A DNA stretch of 64,000 nucleotides from Flavobacterium psychrophilum (GCA_022730285.1 DZCQ01000005.1:23427-87426), one strand, 5' to 3'; numbered from the stretch's first letter, positions 1-9,113 are shown. A program made the numbers and translations. Notes: generated by a model not told the origin, from the sequence alone.

Positions 1-848
1 CGGGTGAGTTGACTATTGCGAGCGGAAGTTTAGTTTACTCTACTATTGGTACAGAGGGGAATAAAGTAGCTTTTTCAGATGCAAATTCAGAAGATGTTAA
101 CAAAAGCGTTGGGACAGCTATTACTACTACTGCTTATTATTCTGCAATTGTAAATTTTCCAAACACAACTGATTTAGCTGTAAATACTGCTATTGGAGAT
201 TATTCTATTTCTCTTGGTGGAACTACAGGAACAAGTGTGACAGGTTTACCTGCTCGTATATATTTTAGACTTGGATCGGCTGCAAATACTTTTAATATTG
301 GAGTTTTAAATAATTCCGGTGGTACTGTTGCCCCTTCTTATGTTGCAACAGATTTCCCAATAAATACTACGGTTTTTGTGGTTGTTAAATATGAGATAGG
401 CACTAATTTTGCTTCTTTATTCATAAACCCAACTTTAGATACTATGGAGCCTGCTGCAACAATTACAAATGGTACTGGTACTTCTGTGACAACAGAAATT
501 GCTAGTCTTGCTTTGAGAGAAGGAAGTAATACAGGAAATGTACAGTTCGATGCAATTAGAGTAGCTGATAACTGGGCTTATGTTACTACAAGTGTTTTAG
601 GTCGTACAGAATTTGATGCAATTGCTGGTTTGCAAATATATCCTAATCCTGCAAAAACTTTTTTAAATGTTACTTCTACTAATTTTGAGGAGAAAGAAGT
701 AGAAATATACAATGTATTAGGAAAGGTAGTGCTTTCTAGCAAAGTAATAAACTCTCAAGTTAATGTTTCTAACTTAGCTGCCGGTTTATATGTGGTAAAA
801 GTTACAGAAGCAGGAAAAACTTCTTCAAGAAAATTAGTTATAGAATAA
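1..848 (+). CDS. T9SS-exported surface protein, C-terminal part
   Basis: The reading frame is open from the left edge of the window, so the true start and signal peptide lie outside; the first internal start-like codon (TTG at 9) is not the gene start. The visible 281 residues are Thr/Ser/Gly/Asn-rich beta-type sequence, ending in a typical T9SS type A sorting domain (LQIYPNPAKTFLNV, then GLYVVKVTEAGKTSSRKLVIE-like tail). In Bacteroidota this domain sends the protein through the type IX system and is removed at the cell surface. The upstream part resembles the lectin-like jelly-roll segments common in flavobacterial cargo, but I cannot name a substrate. A strong terminator follows directly. 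Confidence 0.8.
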   Translation, partial: GELTIASGSLVYSTIGTEGNKVAFSDANSEDVNKSVGTAITTTAYYSAIVNFPNTTDLAVNTAIGDYSISLGGTTGTSVTGLPARIYFRLGSAANTFNIGVLNNSGGTVAPSYVATDFPINTTVFVVVKYEIGTNFASLFINPTLDTMEPAATITNGTGTSVTTEIASLALREGSNTGNVQFDAIRVADNWAYVTTSVLGRTEFDAIAGLQIYPNPAKTFLNVTSTNFEEKEVEIYNVLGKVVLSSKVINSQVNVSNLAAGLYVVKVTEAGKTSSRKLVIE

Positions 849-867
849 CAAAAAGTCTATATTCAAT

Positions 868-903
868 AAAAAAAGCGGTATCTTAGATATCGCTTTTTTT
901 TTA
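868..903 (+). terminator. Rho-independent terminator after the T9SS gene
   Basis: A nine-pair stem (AGCGGTATC with GATATCGCT, one G-U pair) closes a short loop, flanked by an A-run on the left and a run of nine T on the right. It lies about 20 bases past the stop codon at 848. The A/T symmetry means it could work in both directions, but only the plus-strand gene needs it. Confidence 0.85.
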
Positions 904-943
904 GGTAAAACTAAAATGGGCGAAATACCAAATAAAGAATTAC

Positions 944-951
944 TATCTTTG
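944..951 (+). promoter_or_regulatory. Flavobacterial -7 promoter element TATCTTTG
   Basis: Exact match to the Bacteroidota -7 consensus TAnnTTTG, 16 bases before the ATG at 968. I see no TTG -33 element at the usual 17-23 base spacing. The leader would be only about 10 bases. Confidence 0.6.
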
Positions 952-967
952 CACAAATATCAAAAAA

Positions 968-1870
968 ATGAATAATTCAGGTGGTAATAAAAAAGCAACT
1001 AGTTCTAGATCAAACACATCTAAACCAAGTTCTAATAAACCAAAACCTCCAATGGCAAAACGTGCCCAAGGAACCAAAAAAGCAAAACCTACAACCACAG
1101 AAAATACTGTGAATAAAGTAGAAAGAAAACCAAACCAAGCGCCTAAGCGTCCAAAAGTGGCAGATGAAATTAGGTTAAATAAATATATTTCAAATTCTGG
1201 AGCTTGTTCCCGAAGAGATGCAGATATATATATTCAATCTGGAAATGTAAAAGTAAACGGAATCCCAGTTGTAGAAATGGGATATATGGTAAAACCTGGC
1301 GATGTGGTAAACTTTGATGGTTCTGTACTTACACCCGAAAAAAAAGAATATATATTATTAAATAAACCTAAAAATTTTACCACCTCTCTTGACGAAGGGC
1401 AAGAAAACAGAAATGTGCTAGAACTTGTTCGTGGTGCTACTAATTCTAAAATTGCTTCGGTAGGACGAATGGACAAAAATACTACTGGCTTACTACTTTT
1501 TACTAACGATACCGATATGATTCGAAAATTTAGTTTGCCTAACCAGAAGTCCTCCAAAATTTACCAAGTAGCATTAGACAAAAATTTAAAATACGAAGAT
1601 CTAGAAAATATTAGCAAAGGAGTTTTTATCGATGGGCATAAATTGTATATTGAAGAAATAAGTTATGTAGAAAACCAGCCAAAAAGTGAAGTAGGATTAA
1701 AGTTGAAGACTGCGAATGTAAAAGTAGTTAGAGCCATTTTTGAAAATTTTGGTTACGATGTTTTAAGAATGGATAGAGTTTCTTTTGCTGGACTAACCAA
1801 AAAGAATTTACCTCGTGGAAATTGGCGTTTTTTAACAGAACAAGAAATTATAAACTTAAAAAACATGTAA
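968..1870 (+). CDS. rRNA pseudouridine synthase, RsuA/RluB family
   Basis: Predicted to isomerise a specific uridine to pseudouridine in ribosomal RNA, probably 23S, in the cytoplasm. Residues 1-64 are a basic, Lys/Pro/Thr/Ser-rich low-complexity extension often seen in flavobacterial members. An S4 RNA-binding domain follows (about 66-125, IRLNKYISNSGACSRRDADIYI). The catalytic domain has the family motif GRMDKNTTGLLLFTND with the catalytic Asp at residue 169. The 300-residue length is that of RluB-type enzymes plus the extension. The exact target position cannot be read from sequence, so I assign no symbol. It is preceded by its own TAnnTTTG promoter, and the next gene starts 5 bases after its stop. 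Confidence 0.88.
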   Translation: MNNSGGNKKATSSRSNTSKPSSNKPKPPMAKRAQGTKKAKPTTTENTVNKVERKPNQAPKRPKVADEIRLNKYISNSGACSRRDADIYIQSGNVKVNGIPVVEMGYMVKPGDVVNFDGSVLTPEKKEYILLNKPKNFTTSLDEGQENRNVLELVRGATNSKIASVGRMDKNTTGLLLFTNDTDMIRKFSLPNQKSSKIYQVALDKNLKYEDLENISKGVFIDGHKLYIEEISYVENQPKSEVGLKLKTANVKVVRAIFENFGYDVLRMDRVSFAGLTKKNLPRGNWRFLTEQEIINLKNM

Positions 1871-1875
1871 TTTAC

Positions 1876-2238
1876 ATGGGTGATATTAAAAATCAGAGTA
1901 TTGCATACAAATGGTTTGAAGCTTTTAATAATCATGATTTAGATAAATTATTATTCTTATACGATGACGAGGCACGGCATTATAGTCCTAAATTAAAAAT
2001 TGCAAAACCAGAAACTAACGGACTAATTGTAGGTAAAAATAACTTAGAAATGTGGTGGAAAGAGGCATTTGAGCGTTTGCCAACTTTGAATTATGAAGTA
2101 AAAACACTAACGGCTAATGGAGATCGAATTTTTATGGAATATATTAGGAGAGTAGCACACACAGAGGACATGATGGTTGCAGAAGTTCTTGAAATTAAAA
2201 ACGACAAAATTATTTTTTCTAGAGTTTACCACGGATAA
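1876..2238 (+). CDS. NTF2-like (SnoaL-type) small protein
   Basis: A 120-residue protein with the cone-shaped NTF2/SnoaL pattern: an N-terminal helix pair (SIAYKWFEAFNNHDLDKLLFLYDDEARHY) and a beta-rich second half ending ISFSRVYHG-like. Family members include small-molecule isomerases, cyclases and many proteins of unknown role; no specific substrate can be inferred. I chose the ATG at 1876 because the longer frame from 1822 overlaps the pseudouridine synthase and adds 18 residues unlike the fold. It sits 5 bases after that gene and is probably co-transcribed with it. Confidence 0.65.
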   Translation: MGDIKNQSIAYKWFEAFNNHDLDKLLFLYDDEARHYSPKLKIAKPETNGLIVGKNNLEMWWKEAFERLPTLNYEVKTLTANGDRIFMEYIRRVAHTEDMMVAEVLEIKNDKIIFSRVYHG

Positions 2239-2244
2239 TTTTTT

Positions 2245-2402
2245 ATGACTGTCCGCTAAGCGGACTAAACTTTAATAGAACGAAATATTTAAACACGAAT
2301 TACACAAATTAACACAAATTCTATCTATGACGTTAAAAAATTCGTGTTAATTTGTGTAATTCGTGTTTAAAAAAACAGTTGGTATTAGTAACGGATAGTC
2401 AT
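2245..2402. repeat. Nested inverted-repeat element between convergent genes
   Basis: An outer pair of 11-base inverted repeats (ATGACTGTCCG at 2245-2255, CGGATAGTCAT at 2392-2402; 10 of 11 match) encloses a 15-base palindrome (GTCCGCTAAGCGGAC, 2251-2265) and a 30-base inverted repeat (2289-2318 against 2341-2370, one mismatch, 22-base loop). Each long arm is itself built from near-repeats of ACACRAATT. It lies between the stops of converging genes. It may act as a bidirectional terminator, and its layered symmetry also resembles a small miniature or REP-type element. I recall similar intergenic repeats in Flavobacterium genomes but could not check this. Confidence 0.7.
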
Positions 2403-2410
2403 TTAATTTT

Positions 2411-3184
2411 TTATAAGAAAGCATCTAAAATTGCAATTAATTCTTTCCTGTTTTCTATAAAACTCATGTGTCCGTCAGGAAGTGTTGCTAGCTGAATAGA
2501 ACTTTCTTCTACCTGTTTTCTGTTTTCGGAATAATTTAAAATAGGATCTTTTTCGCTCAGAATTAATAGTTTGGGTATGTTTATTTTTCGAAAAATTTCC
2601 AATCGGTTTTTTCTAATTTTCATTCCCTCTTGTGCAGCAATAATTCCTTGCAAAGGCGTTTTTAAAGCAATTAGTTTTACTTTTTCTATTTCTGTAATCA
2701 GAATATTTCTGTTTTCTTCGCTAAATAAATTACTTATGGACAGGCTTACAAAGCTGGTATAATCTTTTTTTGCCATTTGAATGGCTCTATCTCTATTTTG
2801 TTTTCGTTCGTTGCTGTCATCTAGCGAAGTGGAGTTAATTAAAACTAGTTTTGTTACTTTTTGAGGGAAGAATTCGGCAAAAGCCAAAGCAACATAGCCA
2901 CCCATAGAATGCCCTATTAAAGTTGCTTTATTTATTTTTAAATACTCTAAAACAGTAACTATCATTTCGGCCTGATCTTCCATGGTGTGTATGTATCCTA
3001 TGCAACTAGATTTGCCGTGACCAAGTAAATCTATTGCAATAACACGATTGTTTTTTGTCATTTCTGGAGTGTGAAAATCCCACATGGAATGATTTTCTAA
3101 ATAGCCATGCAATAAGACAATTGTATTCCCCGATCCAGTATCAGAAAAATGAATAGTGCCATTTTTGTACTCAAATTGTTTCAA
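2411..3184 (-). CDS. Alpha/beta-hydrolase fold protein
   Basis: A 257-residue alpha/beta hydrolase without signal peptide, probably a cytoplasmic esterase or lipase-like hydrolase. It shows the oxyanion-region motif LLHGYLENHSMWDF, the nucleophile elbow GHSMGG (Ser at residue 93), an acid residue in SEKDPIL and a C-terminal catalytic His in DGHMSFIE, so the triad is complete. The start is TTG: the next Met is residue 34, which would remove the first strand and oxyanion loop. It points toward the repeat element at 2245-2402. Substrate is unknown. Confidence 0.8.
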   Translation of the reverse strand: MKQFEYKNGTIHFSDTGSGNTIVLLHGYLENHSMWDFHTPEMTKNNRVIAIDLLGHGKSSCIGYIHTMEDQAEMIVTVLEYLKINKATLIGHSMGGYVALAFAEFFPQKVTKLVLINSTSLDDSNERKQNRDRAIQMAKKDYTSFVSLSISNLFSEENRNILITEIEKVKLIALKTPLQGIIAAQEGMKIRKNRLEIFRKINIPKLLILSEKDPILNYSENRKQVEESSIQLATLPDGHMSFIENRKELIAILDAFL

Positions 3185-3357
3185 AAGGTATAAATAATTT
3201 ATGGGTTTTTAGTAACAAAGAATAATTTGCAATATTTAGCTAGTTGTAAGTAAGTCGAAAATAAAAAGAGTTAAAATGATTTTAATAATTAAAAATCAAT
3301 ATTTTATGTAATTTCCGTATAACTCAAAATACGACATTATATCGTTTGTACTGCTTA

Positions 3358-4647
3358 TTATTGCATTAAATTTTCTATTTCTTCTATTTCAATTGGAATG
3401 TTTTTCATCAAATTGATTGGCTCTCCACTTTCTTGAATTACTACATTATCTTCCAATCGAATACCAAAACCTTCTGCTGGAATATAGATGCCTGGCTCTA
3501 CTGTAAATACCATATTTGCTTTCATCGGTTTGTGTAACAAACCGTAATCGTGTGTGTCTAATCCCATGTGGTGAGAGGTTCCATGCATAAAATATTTTTT
3601 GTAAGCTGGCCAGTCTGGATTTTCATTTTGTACATCGGCTTTGTCAATTAGTCTTAAGTTTAAAAGCTCTGCAGTCATCATTTTACCAACTTCTAAGTGG
3701 TATTCTTTCCATAAATTACCAGGAACTAACATTTTTGTTGCTTCGTTTTTTACTCTTAAAACGGCATTGTAAACTTGTTTTTGTCGATCAGAAAAGCGTC
3801 CAGAAACTGGAATCATTCTTGTCATATCGCTGGAATAATTAGCATATTCTGCAGCTACATCTAACAGGATTAAATCGCCAGCCTTGCATTTTTGATTGTT
3901 TTCTATATAATGTAGCACATTTGCATTATTACCTGATGCAATAATTGGTGTGTAGGCAAACCCTTTGGAACGGTTCCGTATAAACTCGTGAATTAATTCT
4001 GCTTCAATTTCGTATTCGGCAATGGTTGGTTTTACAAATGGCAACAGTCGTCTAAAACCTTTTTCGGTTATGTTGCAAGCGGTTTGTATAAGTTCTATTT
4101 CTTCAGGTTCTTTGATAGAACGTAATTTTTGTAAAATAGGGTTTGATTTCGCTACACTATGAGCTGGATAGTTTTCTTTACACCATTTTATAAAACGAGC
4201 TTCACGAGTTTCTGTTTCTATATTTGCCCGATAATGTTCGTTTGTATTTAAGTAAATAGTATTGGCATAAGCCATAATTTCTTTAAATGTTTTTTGAAAA
4301 TCTTGAAGCCAAAATACTGATTTAATACCAGATACTTCAAAGGCAGTTTGTTTAGTAAGCTTTTCGCCTTCCCAAATTGCTATATGTTCGTTGGTTTCTT
4401 TCAGGAACAGAATTTCTTTTAAATGTGGATATGGAGCATCAGGAAAAAGGACTAATATGCTTTCTTCTTGGTCTATTCCACTTAGATAGAAAATATCTCT
4501 GTGTTGTGCAAATGGGAGGGTACTGTCGGCGGAAATTGGATAAATATCGTTAGAGTTAAAAACAGCTACACTGTTGGCAATCATTTGCGCAGTAAATTTC
4601 GCTCTGTTTTTTATAAACAAACTATTTTTTATAGGAGAATATTTCAT
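3358..4647 (-). CDS. pepP: Xaa-Pro aminopeptidase (aminopeptidase P, M24B)
   Basis: Cleaves the N-terminal residue from peptides with proline in second position. The first ~170 residues form the aminopeptidase P N-terminal domain; the C-terminal half is the pita-bread metallopeptidase. Dinuclear metal ligands are visible: Asp in LLDVAAEY, Asp in SSDMTRMIP, His in HGTSHHMGLDTHDYG, Glu in TVEPGIYIP and Glu in RLEDNVVI. The 429-residue length is normal. The signal peptide is absent, so it should be cytoplasmic. The gene downstream starts on the same strand only after a gap of about 170 bases. Confidence 0.93.
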   Translation of the reverse strand: MKYSPIKNSLFIKNRAKFTAQMIANSVAVFNSNDIYPISADSTLPFAQHRDIFYLSGIDQEESILVLFPDAPYPHLKEILFLKETNEHIAIWEGEKLTKQTAFEVSGIKSVFWLQDFQKTFKEIMAYANTIYLNTNEHYRANIETETREARFIKWCKENYPAHSVAKSNPILQKLRSIKEPEEIELIQTACNITEKGFRRLLPFVKPTIAEYEIEAELIHEFIRNRSKGFAYTPIIASGNNANVLHYIENNQKCKAGDLILLDVAAEYANYSSDMTRMIPVSGRFSDRQKQVYNAVLRVKNEATKMLVPGNLWKEYHLEVGKMMTAELLNLRLIDKADVQNENPDWPAYKKYFMHGTSHHMGLDTHDYGLLHKPMKANMVFTVEPGIYIPAEGFGIRLEDNVVIQESGEPINLMKNIPIEIEEIENLMQ

Positions 4648-4690
4648 GGTTTTAAAAAATTATTTAGAGAATGCTTTACAAAAATAAGAC

Positions 4691-5449
4691 TTATTTTTGA
4701 AATTTATCCAATGCTTTTTTGGTAAAATTAGACAAAACTAATTCTCCAGAAATGGCAGCACGTTCTAGTAATAAATTATCCCAATGTTTGGTGTCTTGCC
4801 AAAATACAGATTTTATTTTTTGTAATGCTTCTGGATTGTATGCTGCAATTTTTGAAGTGAATATATCTAGATTTGTGTCTAAATCTTGTATTGTTGAAAA
4901 TATTTCGGAGTATAAATTTTTCTCGAATGCCCAAGTTGCCAAAAACCATTTTTCTGGGTTTAAGGCAAGTTGCGAAAATGGAACCAAGCCAACTTTTCTG
5001 CTTACCACGGGTTCAATTACAAAAGGACCTATACCAATAGCAATTTCGGATAATTTTATATTTGCTGTAGTGGTTGCAAAACTATAATCGCAGGCGGCAA
5101 CCAACCCAACTCCTCCACCAACTACTTTTCCTTGCACTCTTGCAATTACAATTTTTTTGCAGTTTTTAATAGCATTTATCAAATTTGCAAAACCACTAAA
5201 AAATTGAGTTCCTTGTGCTATGTTTTGAATAGAAAGTAATTCGGAGAAAGATGCTCCAGCACAAAAAGTATTTTCACCCAAACTTTTTAACACAATTACA
5301 GTTATGTTTTCTTGATTGTCTAGGGTAATAATTTGTTGGGTTAAATTATGTAGTAATTTACTAGGAAACGAGTTGCTTGCAGGATGCCAAAAGGTTACAG
5401 TTGCTACTTTATTTTGAAAAGAAACGTTTAAACTGCCATCTTGTTCCAT
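4691..5449 (-). CDS. Enoyl-CoA hydratase/isomerase family protein
   Basis: A crotonase-fold protein of 252 residues. The oxyanion-hole segments are recognisable (FCAGASFSELL and KVVGGGVGLVAACDYSFA), followed by KLSEIAIGIGPFVIEPVVSRKVG, where crotonases carry catalytic acid residues. The family covers hydratases, isomerases and related acyl-CoA enzymes; the exact reaction is not determined here. It lies 43 bases upstream of pepP on the same strand and just downstream of hemD, so it may be read in the same transcript. Confidence 0.82.
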   Translation of the reverse strand: MEQDGSLNVSFQNKVATVTFWHPASNSFPSKLLHNLTQQIITLDNQENITVIVLKSLGENTFCAGASFSELLSIQNIAQGTQFFSGFANLINAIKNCKKIVIARVQGKVVGGGVGLVAACDYSFATTTANIKLSEIAIGIGPFVIEPVVSRKVGLVPFSQLALNPEKWFLATWAFEKNLYSEIFSTIQDLDTNLDIFTSKIAAYNPEALQKIKSVFWQDTKHWDNLLLERAAISGELVLSNFTKKALDKFQK

Positions 5450-5473
5450 CTTTTTTGTTTAAAATATTGTGTT

Positions 5474-6223
5474 CTATTTTGTTTTATTGGACTTGCAAAC
5501 GTATTTTTCTAATGCCATGGTCATAGATGGAGATTCTGGTGTTGGTGCGAGTATGTCAATTCGTAATCCATGCTCTAATGCTTCCTTTTGAGTTGTGCTT
5601 CCAAAAACTGCAATTCTAGTATTTTTTTGTTCAAAATCGGGGAAATTCTTAAACAATGATTTTATTCCTGTGGGGCTAAAAAATGCAAGAACATCATAAG
5701 AAACATCTTTTAAATCGGTTAAGTCACTCATTACTGTTTTGTAAAAAGTTCCAACTGTCCAGTCCAGTTTTAATTCGTCTAGTGTTTGTGTAACATCTGC
5801 ATTTAATTGGTCTGATGATGGAAGTAAGAATTTTTCGTCTTTGTATTTTTTAAAAAGAGTAGTCATTTCTACAAAATCTTTTTTGCCTACATAAATTTTT
5901 CTTTTTCTATAAACAACATATTTTTGGAGATAAAAAGCAACCGCTTCCGATTGACAAAAATAGCGTAAATCTTCTGGAATTTTGTATCTCATTTCTTCCG
6001 CAACTCTAAAAAAGTGATCTACCGCATTTTTGCTTGTTAAAATTATAGCATTGTATTTATTTAAATCTATTTTTTGAGTCCGAATATCTTTTGCTGGAAT
6101 TCCTTCAACGTGTATAAATGCTCGAAAATCAACTTTTACTTTGTGTTTGTTTTGAAGTTCAAAATAGGGTGAGTTTTCAACCTTTGGTTCTGGCTGGGAT
6201 ACTAAAATTGTTTTCACTTTCAT
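5474..6223 (-). CDS. hemD: Uroporphyrinogen-III synthase
   Basis: Closes and isomerises hydroxymethylbilane to uroporphyrinogen III in tetrapyrrole (haem) synthesis. The 249-residue sequence has the two-domain HemD layout, with the typical segments IILTSKNAVDHFF near residue 60-70 and DVLAFFSPTGIKSLF near 180. HemD is poorly conserved, so I rely on these two segments, the length and context: a DUF4271 membrane gene lies 11 bases upstream on the same strand, a pairing I recall in flavobacteria. Confidence 0.85.
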   Translation of the reverse strand: MKVKTILVSQPEPKVENSPYFELQNKHKVKVDFRAFIHVEGIPAKDIRTQKIDLNKYNAIILTSKNAVDHFFRVAEEMRYKIPEDLRYFCQSEAVAFYLQKYVVYRKRKIYVGKKDFVEMTTLFKKYKDEKFLLPSSDQLNADVTQTLDELKLDWTVGTFYKTVMSDLTDLKDVSYDVLAFFSPTGIKSLFKNFPDFEQKNTRIAVFGSTTQKEALEHGLRIDILAPTPESPSMTMALEKYVCKSNKTK

Positions 6224-6234
6224 AATAAAGGAGT

Positions 6235-6909
6235 TTACAAGGCTCTATTTTTTGTAATAATATAATACATAAAGTAATAAGGTGCAATTTCAAGAGTGCA
6301 AAGATACAAAATAAAATAAAACAATTTATCAATTACAAATTTTTGATAATTTCTTAACGAAATAAGATATGTAGCTATATTTATTATTAAAAGTATGGTA
6401 ATAATGCCTGTAATAATATAATTATTTGTAATATGGGTATAATATAACACTAAATTTATTGGTAGTAAAAGAAGTCCTATGTAGTTTCTGTAGCTAACTT
6501 TAAATAAATTGAACTGTTCTGTTAAACTTTCTATATTGAATGCAGTTCCTATAATTTTTTCGATCAAAAATTTTGCTAGTACAAAAAAGGTTAAAAATGT
6601 GCTAATTTGAATATAACTTACCCAGTTTGTAATTTCTGTATAATGGTAAAAGCTCAATACAATTTGGATGAAAAAAGAAATCGAAAGCAATTGTACAACA
6701 AATAGTAAAACGGTAAACCAAGTCATTAAGTTGCTACTGTCTTTGTAAATCCGAAGGTATTTGTTATTAATAATTAAATTAAGATAATCCTGAAATTTGT
6801 TTTCAAAAACTGCTTTTGTGATAACTACCAAACCAATGGTTACTATAAAAAGAACGGTTATCCAGTCCTTGTTTTCATAAATTCTAGGGGCTAATTCCAT
6901 TTTATTCAT
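6235..6909 (-). CDS. DUF4271 integral membrane protein
   Basis: A 224-residue inner-membrane protein of unknown function. About six hydrophobic segments are visible, starting with WITVLFIVTIGLVVITKAVF and ending with LFYFILYLCTLEIAPYYFMY. The Bacteroidota-specific DUF4271 family has this size and often lies beside hemD, as here (11-base gap). An alternative ATG at 6900 would remove three residues. It diverges from the mannosyltransferase gene at 7008. Confidence 0.78.
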   Translation of the reverse strand: MNKMELAPRIYENKDWITVLFIVTIGLVVITKAVFENKFQDYLNLIINNKYLRIYKDSSNLMTWFTVLLFVVQLLSISFFIQIVLSFYHYTEITNWVSYIQISTFLTFFVLAKFLIEKIIGTAFNIESLTEQFNLFKVSYRNYIGLLLLPINLVLYYTHITNNYIITGIITILLIINIATYLISLRNYQKFVIDKLFYFILYLCTLEIAPYYFMYYIITKNRAL

Positions 6910-6982
6910 TTGGCAAATTTACAAAAATTTTAAACCTAAATTTAATTATAAATAATTTAAGAAACTAATTTAGTAAAAAGAC

Positions 6983-6990
6983 TATTTTTG
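6983..6990 (+). promoter_or_regulatory. Flavobacterial -7 promoter element TATTTTTG
   Basis: Exact TAnnTTTG match, 17 bases before the ATG at 7008, in the divergent gap between DUF4271 and the mannosyltransferase gene. No clear -33 TTG at standard spacing. Confidence 0.6.
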
Positions 6991-7007
6991 TAGCACAAAT
7001 TTATATA

Positions 7008-7733
7008 ATGAAAGACGGAATTGTAATTATCCCAACGTATAACGAAATAGAAAATATCGAAATTATAGTTCGGGCAGTTTTTAATTTGCCCATACTATTT
7101 CATGTTCTAGTGGTAGATGATAATTCGCCAGACGGAACATCTAATATGGTTTTAAAATTAATGGAAGAGTTTCCAGAGCAATTATTTTTAGAAACTAGAA
7201 AAGAAAAATCAGGTTTAGGAACTGCTTATGTCCATGGTTTTAAGTGGGCATTACAGCAAGATTATAACTATATTTTTGAAATGGATGCCGATTTCTCCCA
7301 CAACCCAGCAGATTTAGTAAAGCTTTATGAAGCCTGCCATCTACAAGGAGCTGCTATGGCAATTGGCTCTCGATATGTAACGGGGGTTAATGTAGTAAAC
7401 TGGCCTTTAAATCGTGTTTTAATGTCTTATTTTGCATCTGTTTATGTCCGTTTTATTACTAGAATGCAAATTCATGATGCTACAGCTGGATTTATTTGCT
7501 ACAGGCAAGAAACCTTAAAAACCATACAATTAGACAAAATAAAATTTACAGGATATGCCTTCCAAATAGAAATGAAGTATCGTACCTTTGTGAACAATTT
7601 AAAAATCATTGAAGTTCCTATTATTTTTACCGATAGAACCAAAGGAGAATCTAAAATGAGTAATGCTATTATTAAAGAAGCTGTTTTTGGAGTAATAATG
7701 CTTCGAATTAGAAAAATATTGGGCAAATTGTAA
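7008..7733 (+). CDS. Polyprenol-monophosphomannose synthase (DPM1-type GT2)
   Basis: A family 2 glycosyltransferase of 241 residues that would transfer mannose (or a related sugar) from a nucleotide sugar to polyprenyl phosphate at the cytoplasmic face of the membrane. Motifs include IIPTYNEIENIE at the N-terminus, VVDDNSPDGT (about residue 36-45) and the metal-binding EMDADFSHNP (about 91-99). It lacks the C-terminal membrane helices of the longer type, as do soluble DPM1 forms. Such enzymes feed lipid-linked sugars to envelope or protein glycosylation in Bacteroidota. The dihydroorotase gene follows in the same direction. Confidence 0.88.
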   Translation: MKDGIVIIPTYNEIENIEIIVRAVFNLPILFHVLVVDDNSPDGTSNMVLKLMEEFPEQLFLETRKEKSGLGTAYVHGFKWALQQDYNYIFEMDADFSHNPADLVKLYEACHLQGAAMAIGSRYVTGVNVVNWPLNRVLMSYFASVYVRFITRMQIHDATAGFICYRQETLKTIQLDKIKFTGYAFQIEMKYRTFVNNLKIIEVPIIFTDRTKGESKMSNAIIKEAVFGVIMLRIRKILGKL

Positions 7734-7769
7734 TGCCGTTTTTTAGGAAGAAATTTAAATAAATCTATT

Positions 7770-9113
7770 TTGGAAACAAGTACTCTTTTAATTAAAAATG
7801 CAAAAATTGTATCCGACGGAACAATTACAAGCGGAGATGTTCTTATTAAAGGAGAATTTATTCTACAGATAAGTCCCAATATTCAAGCGCCTACAAACTG
7901 TACAATAATAGATGCAGAAGGAAATTATTTACTACCAGGAGTTATAGACGATCAAGTGCATTTTAGAGAACCTGGACTAACCCATAAAGGAACTATTGAA
8001 AGCGAATCTAGGGCGGCAATTGCTGGAGGAATTACTTCTTATATAGACCAGCCCAACACAATCCCAAATGCAGTAACACAAGAAATATTACTTCAAAAAT
8101 TTGAAATAGCAGCAAACTCCTCTTATGCAAATTACTCCTTTATGATGGGAGCTACCAATAATAATTTAGACGAAATTTTAAAAACAAATCCCCAAAAAGT
8201 AGCAGGAATTAAAATCTTTTTAGGGTCTTCTACAGGAAATATGCTGGTGGATAATCAAGAGGTGTTAGAAAAAATATTCTCTAGTACCAAAATGTTAATA
8301 GCAGTGCATTGTGAAGATGAAACCACTATTAAAAGAAATCTAGAAACCTATCAATTAAAATATGGGGAGAATATTCCAATAGAATGCCACCCTTTAATTA
8401 GAAGTGAGCAGGCATGTTATATTTCCTCGTCCCAAGCAGTTACATTAGCACAAAAAACAGGAGCAAGGCTACATGTATTTCATTTATCTACTAGTATTGA
8501 AACATCTTTGTTTACTAATTTACTTCCTATTGAAGAAAAGCAAATAACTGCCGAAGTTTGCATTCATCATTTGTGGTTTACCGATGCAGATTATGCTACA
8601 AGAGGAACTTTGATTAAGTGGAATCCAGCAATCAAAACCCAAAAAGACCAAGATGCATTGTGGGAAGCATTATTAGACGACCGAATAGATGTAATTGCCA
8701 CAGACCATGCACCACATACTTTGTCGGAGAAAAATCAATTCTATTCTGCAGCACCATCAGGTGGTCCATTAGTGCAACACGCACTTGTGGCTATGTTTGA
8801 AAAATACCATCAAAAGAAAATTAGTATTGAAAAAATAGTAGAAAAAATGTGCCATAATCCTGCTAAAATTTTTAAAATAGCAAAAAGAGGATTTGTAAAA
8901 GAAGGATATTATGCAGATTTGGTTATCGTAAACCCAAATCAGCCATGGAAAGTTACTACAAGCAATATTTTGTACCAATGTGGTTGGTCTCCTTTTCAAG
9001 ATGAAACTTTTCAAGCAAAAGTAATTCGTACATTTGTTAATGGAAAATTAGTATTTAGTCAAAATAAAATAACCGAGAAGCCATTTGGGAAACCATTAGA
9101 ATTTAATAGATAA
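7770..9113 (+). CDS. pyrC: Dihydroorotase (type I)
   Basis: Interconverts N-carbamoyl-aspartate and dihydroorotate in de novo pyrimidine synthesis. It is an amidohydrolase-fold enzyme of 447 residues, with the metal-binding motif PGVIDDQVHFREPGLTHKG near residues 55-73, a central KIFLGSSTGNM segment with the bridging Lys, and ATDHAPH near residues 309-315. The start codon is TTG: the frame back to the previous gene's stop contains no ATG, and the next Met is about residue 125, beyond the metal site. It is followed 6 bases later by the DUF4296 lipoprotein gene. Confidence 0.93.
   Translation: METSTLLIKNAKIVSDGTITSGDVLIKGEFILQISPNIQAPTNCTIIDAEGNYLLPGVIDDQVHFREPGLTHKGTIESESRAAIAGGITSYIDQPNTIPNAVTQEILLQKFEIAANSSYANYSFMMGATNNNLDEILKTNPQKVAGIKIFLGSSTGNMLVDNQEVLEKIFSSTKMLIAVHCEDETTIKRNLETYQLKYGENIPIECHPLIRSEQACYISSSQAVTLAQKTGARLHVFHLSTSIETSLFTNLLPIEEKQITAEVCIHHLWFTDADYATRGTLIKWNPAIKTQKDQDALWEALLDDRIDVIATDHAPHTLSEKNQFYSAAPSGGPLVQHALVAMFEKYHQKKISIEKIVEKMCHNPAKIFKIAKRGFVKEGYYADLVIVNPNQPWKVTTSNILYQCGWSPFQDETFQAKVIRTFVNGKLVFSQNKITEKPFGKPLEFNR

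Noticed and set aside
1234-1557. 107-residue minus-strand frame opposite the pseudouridine synthase
   Set aside because: It is a shadow of a strongly supported coding gene in the other strand, with no motif of its own.
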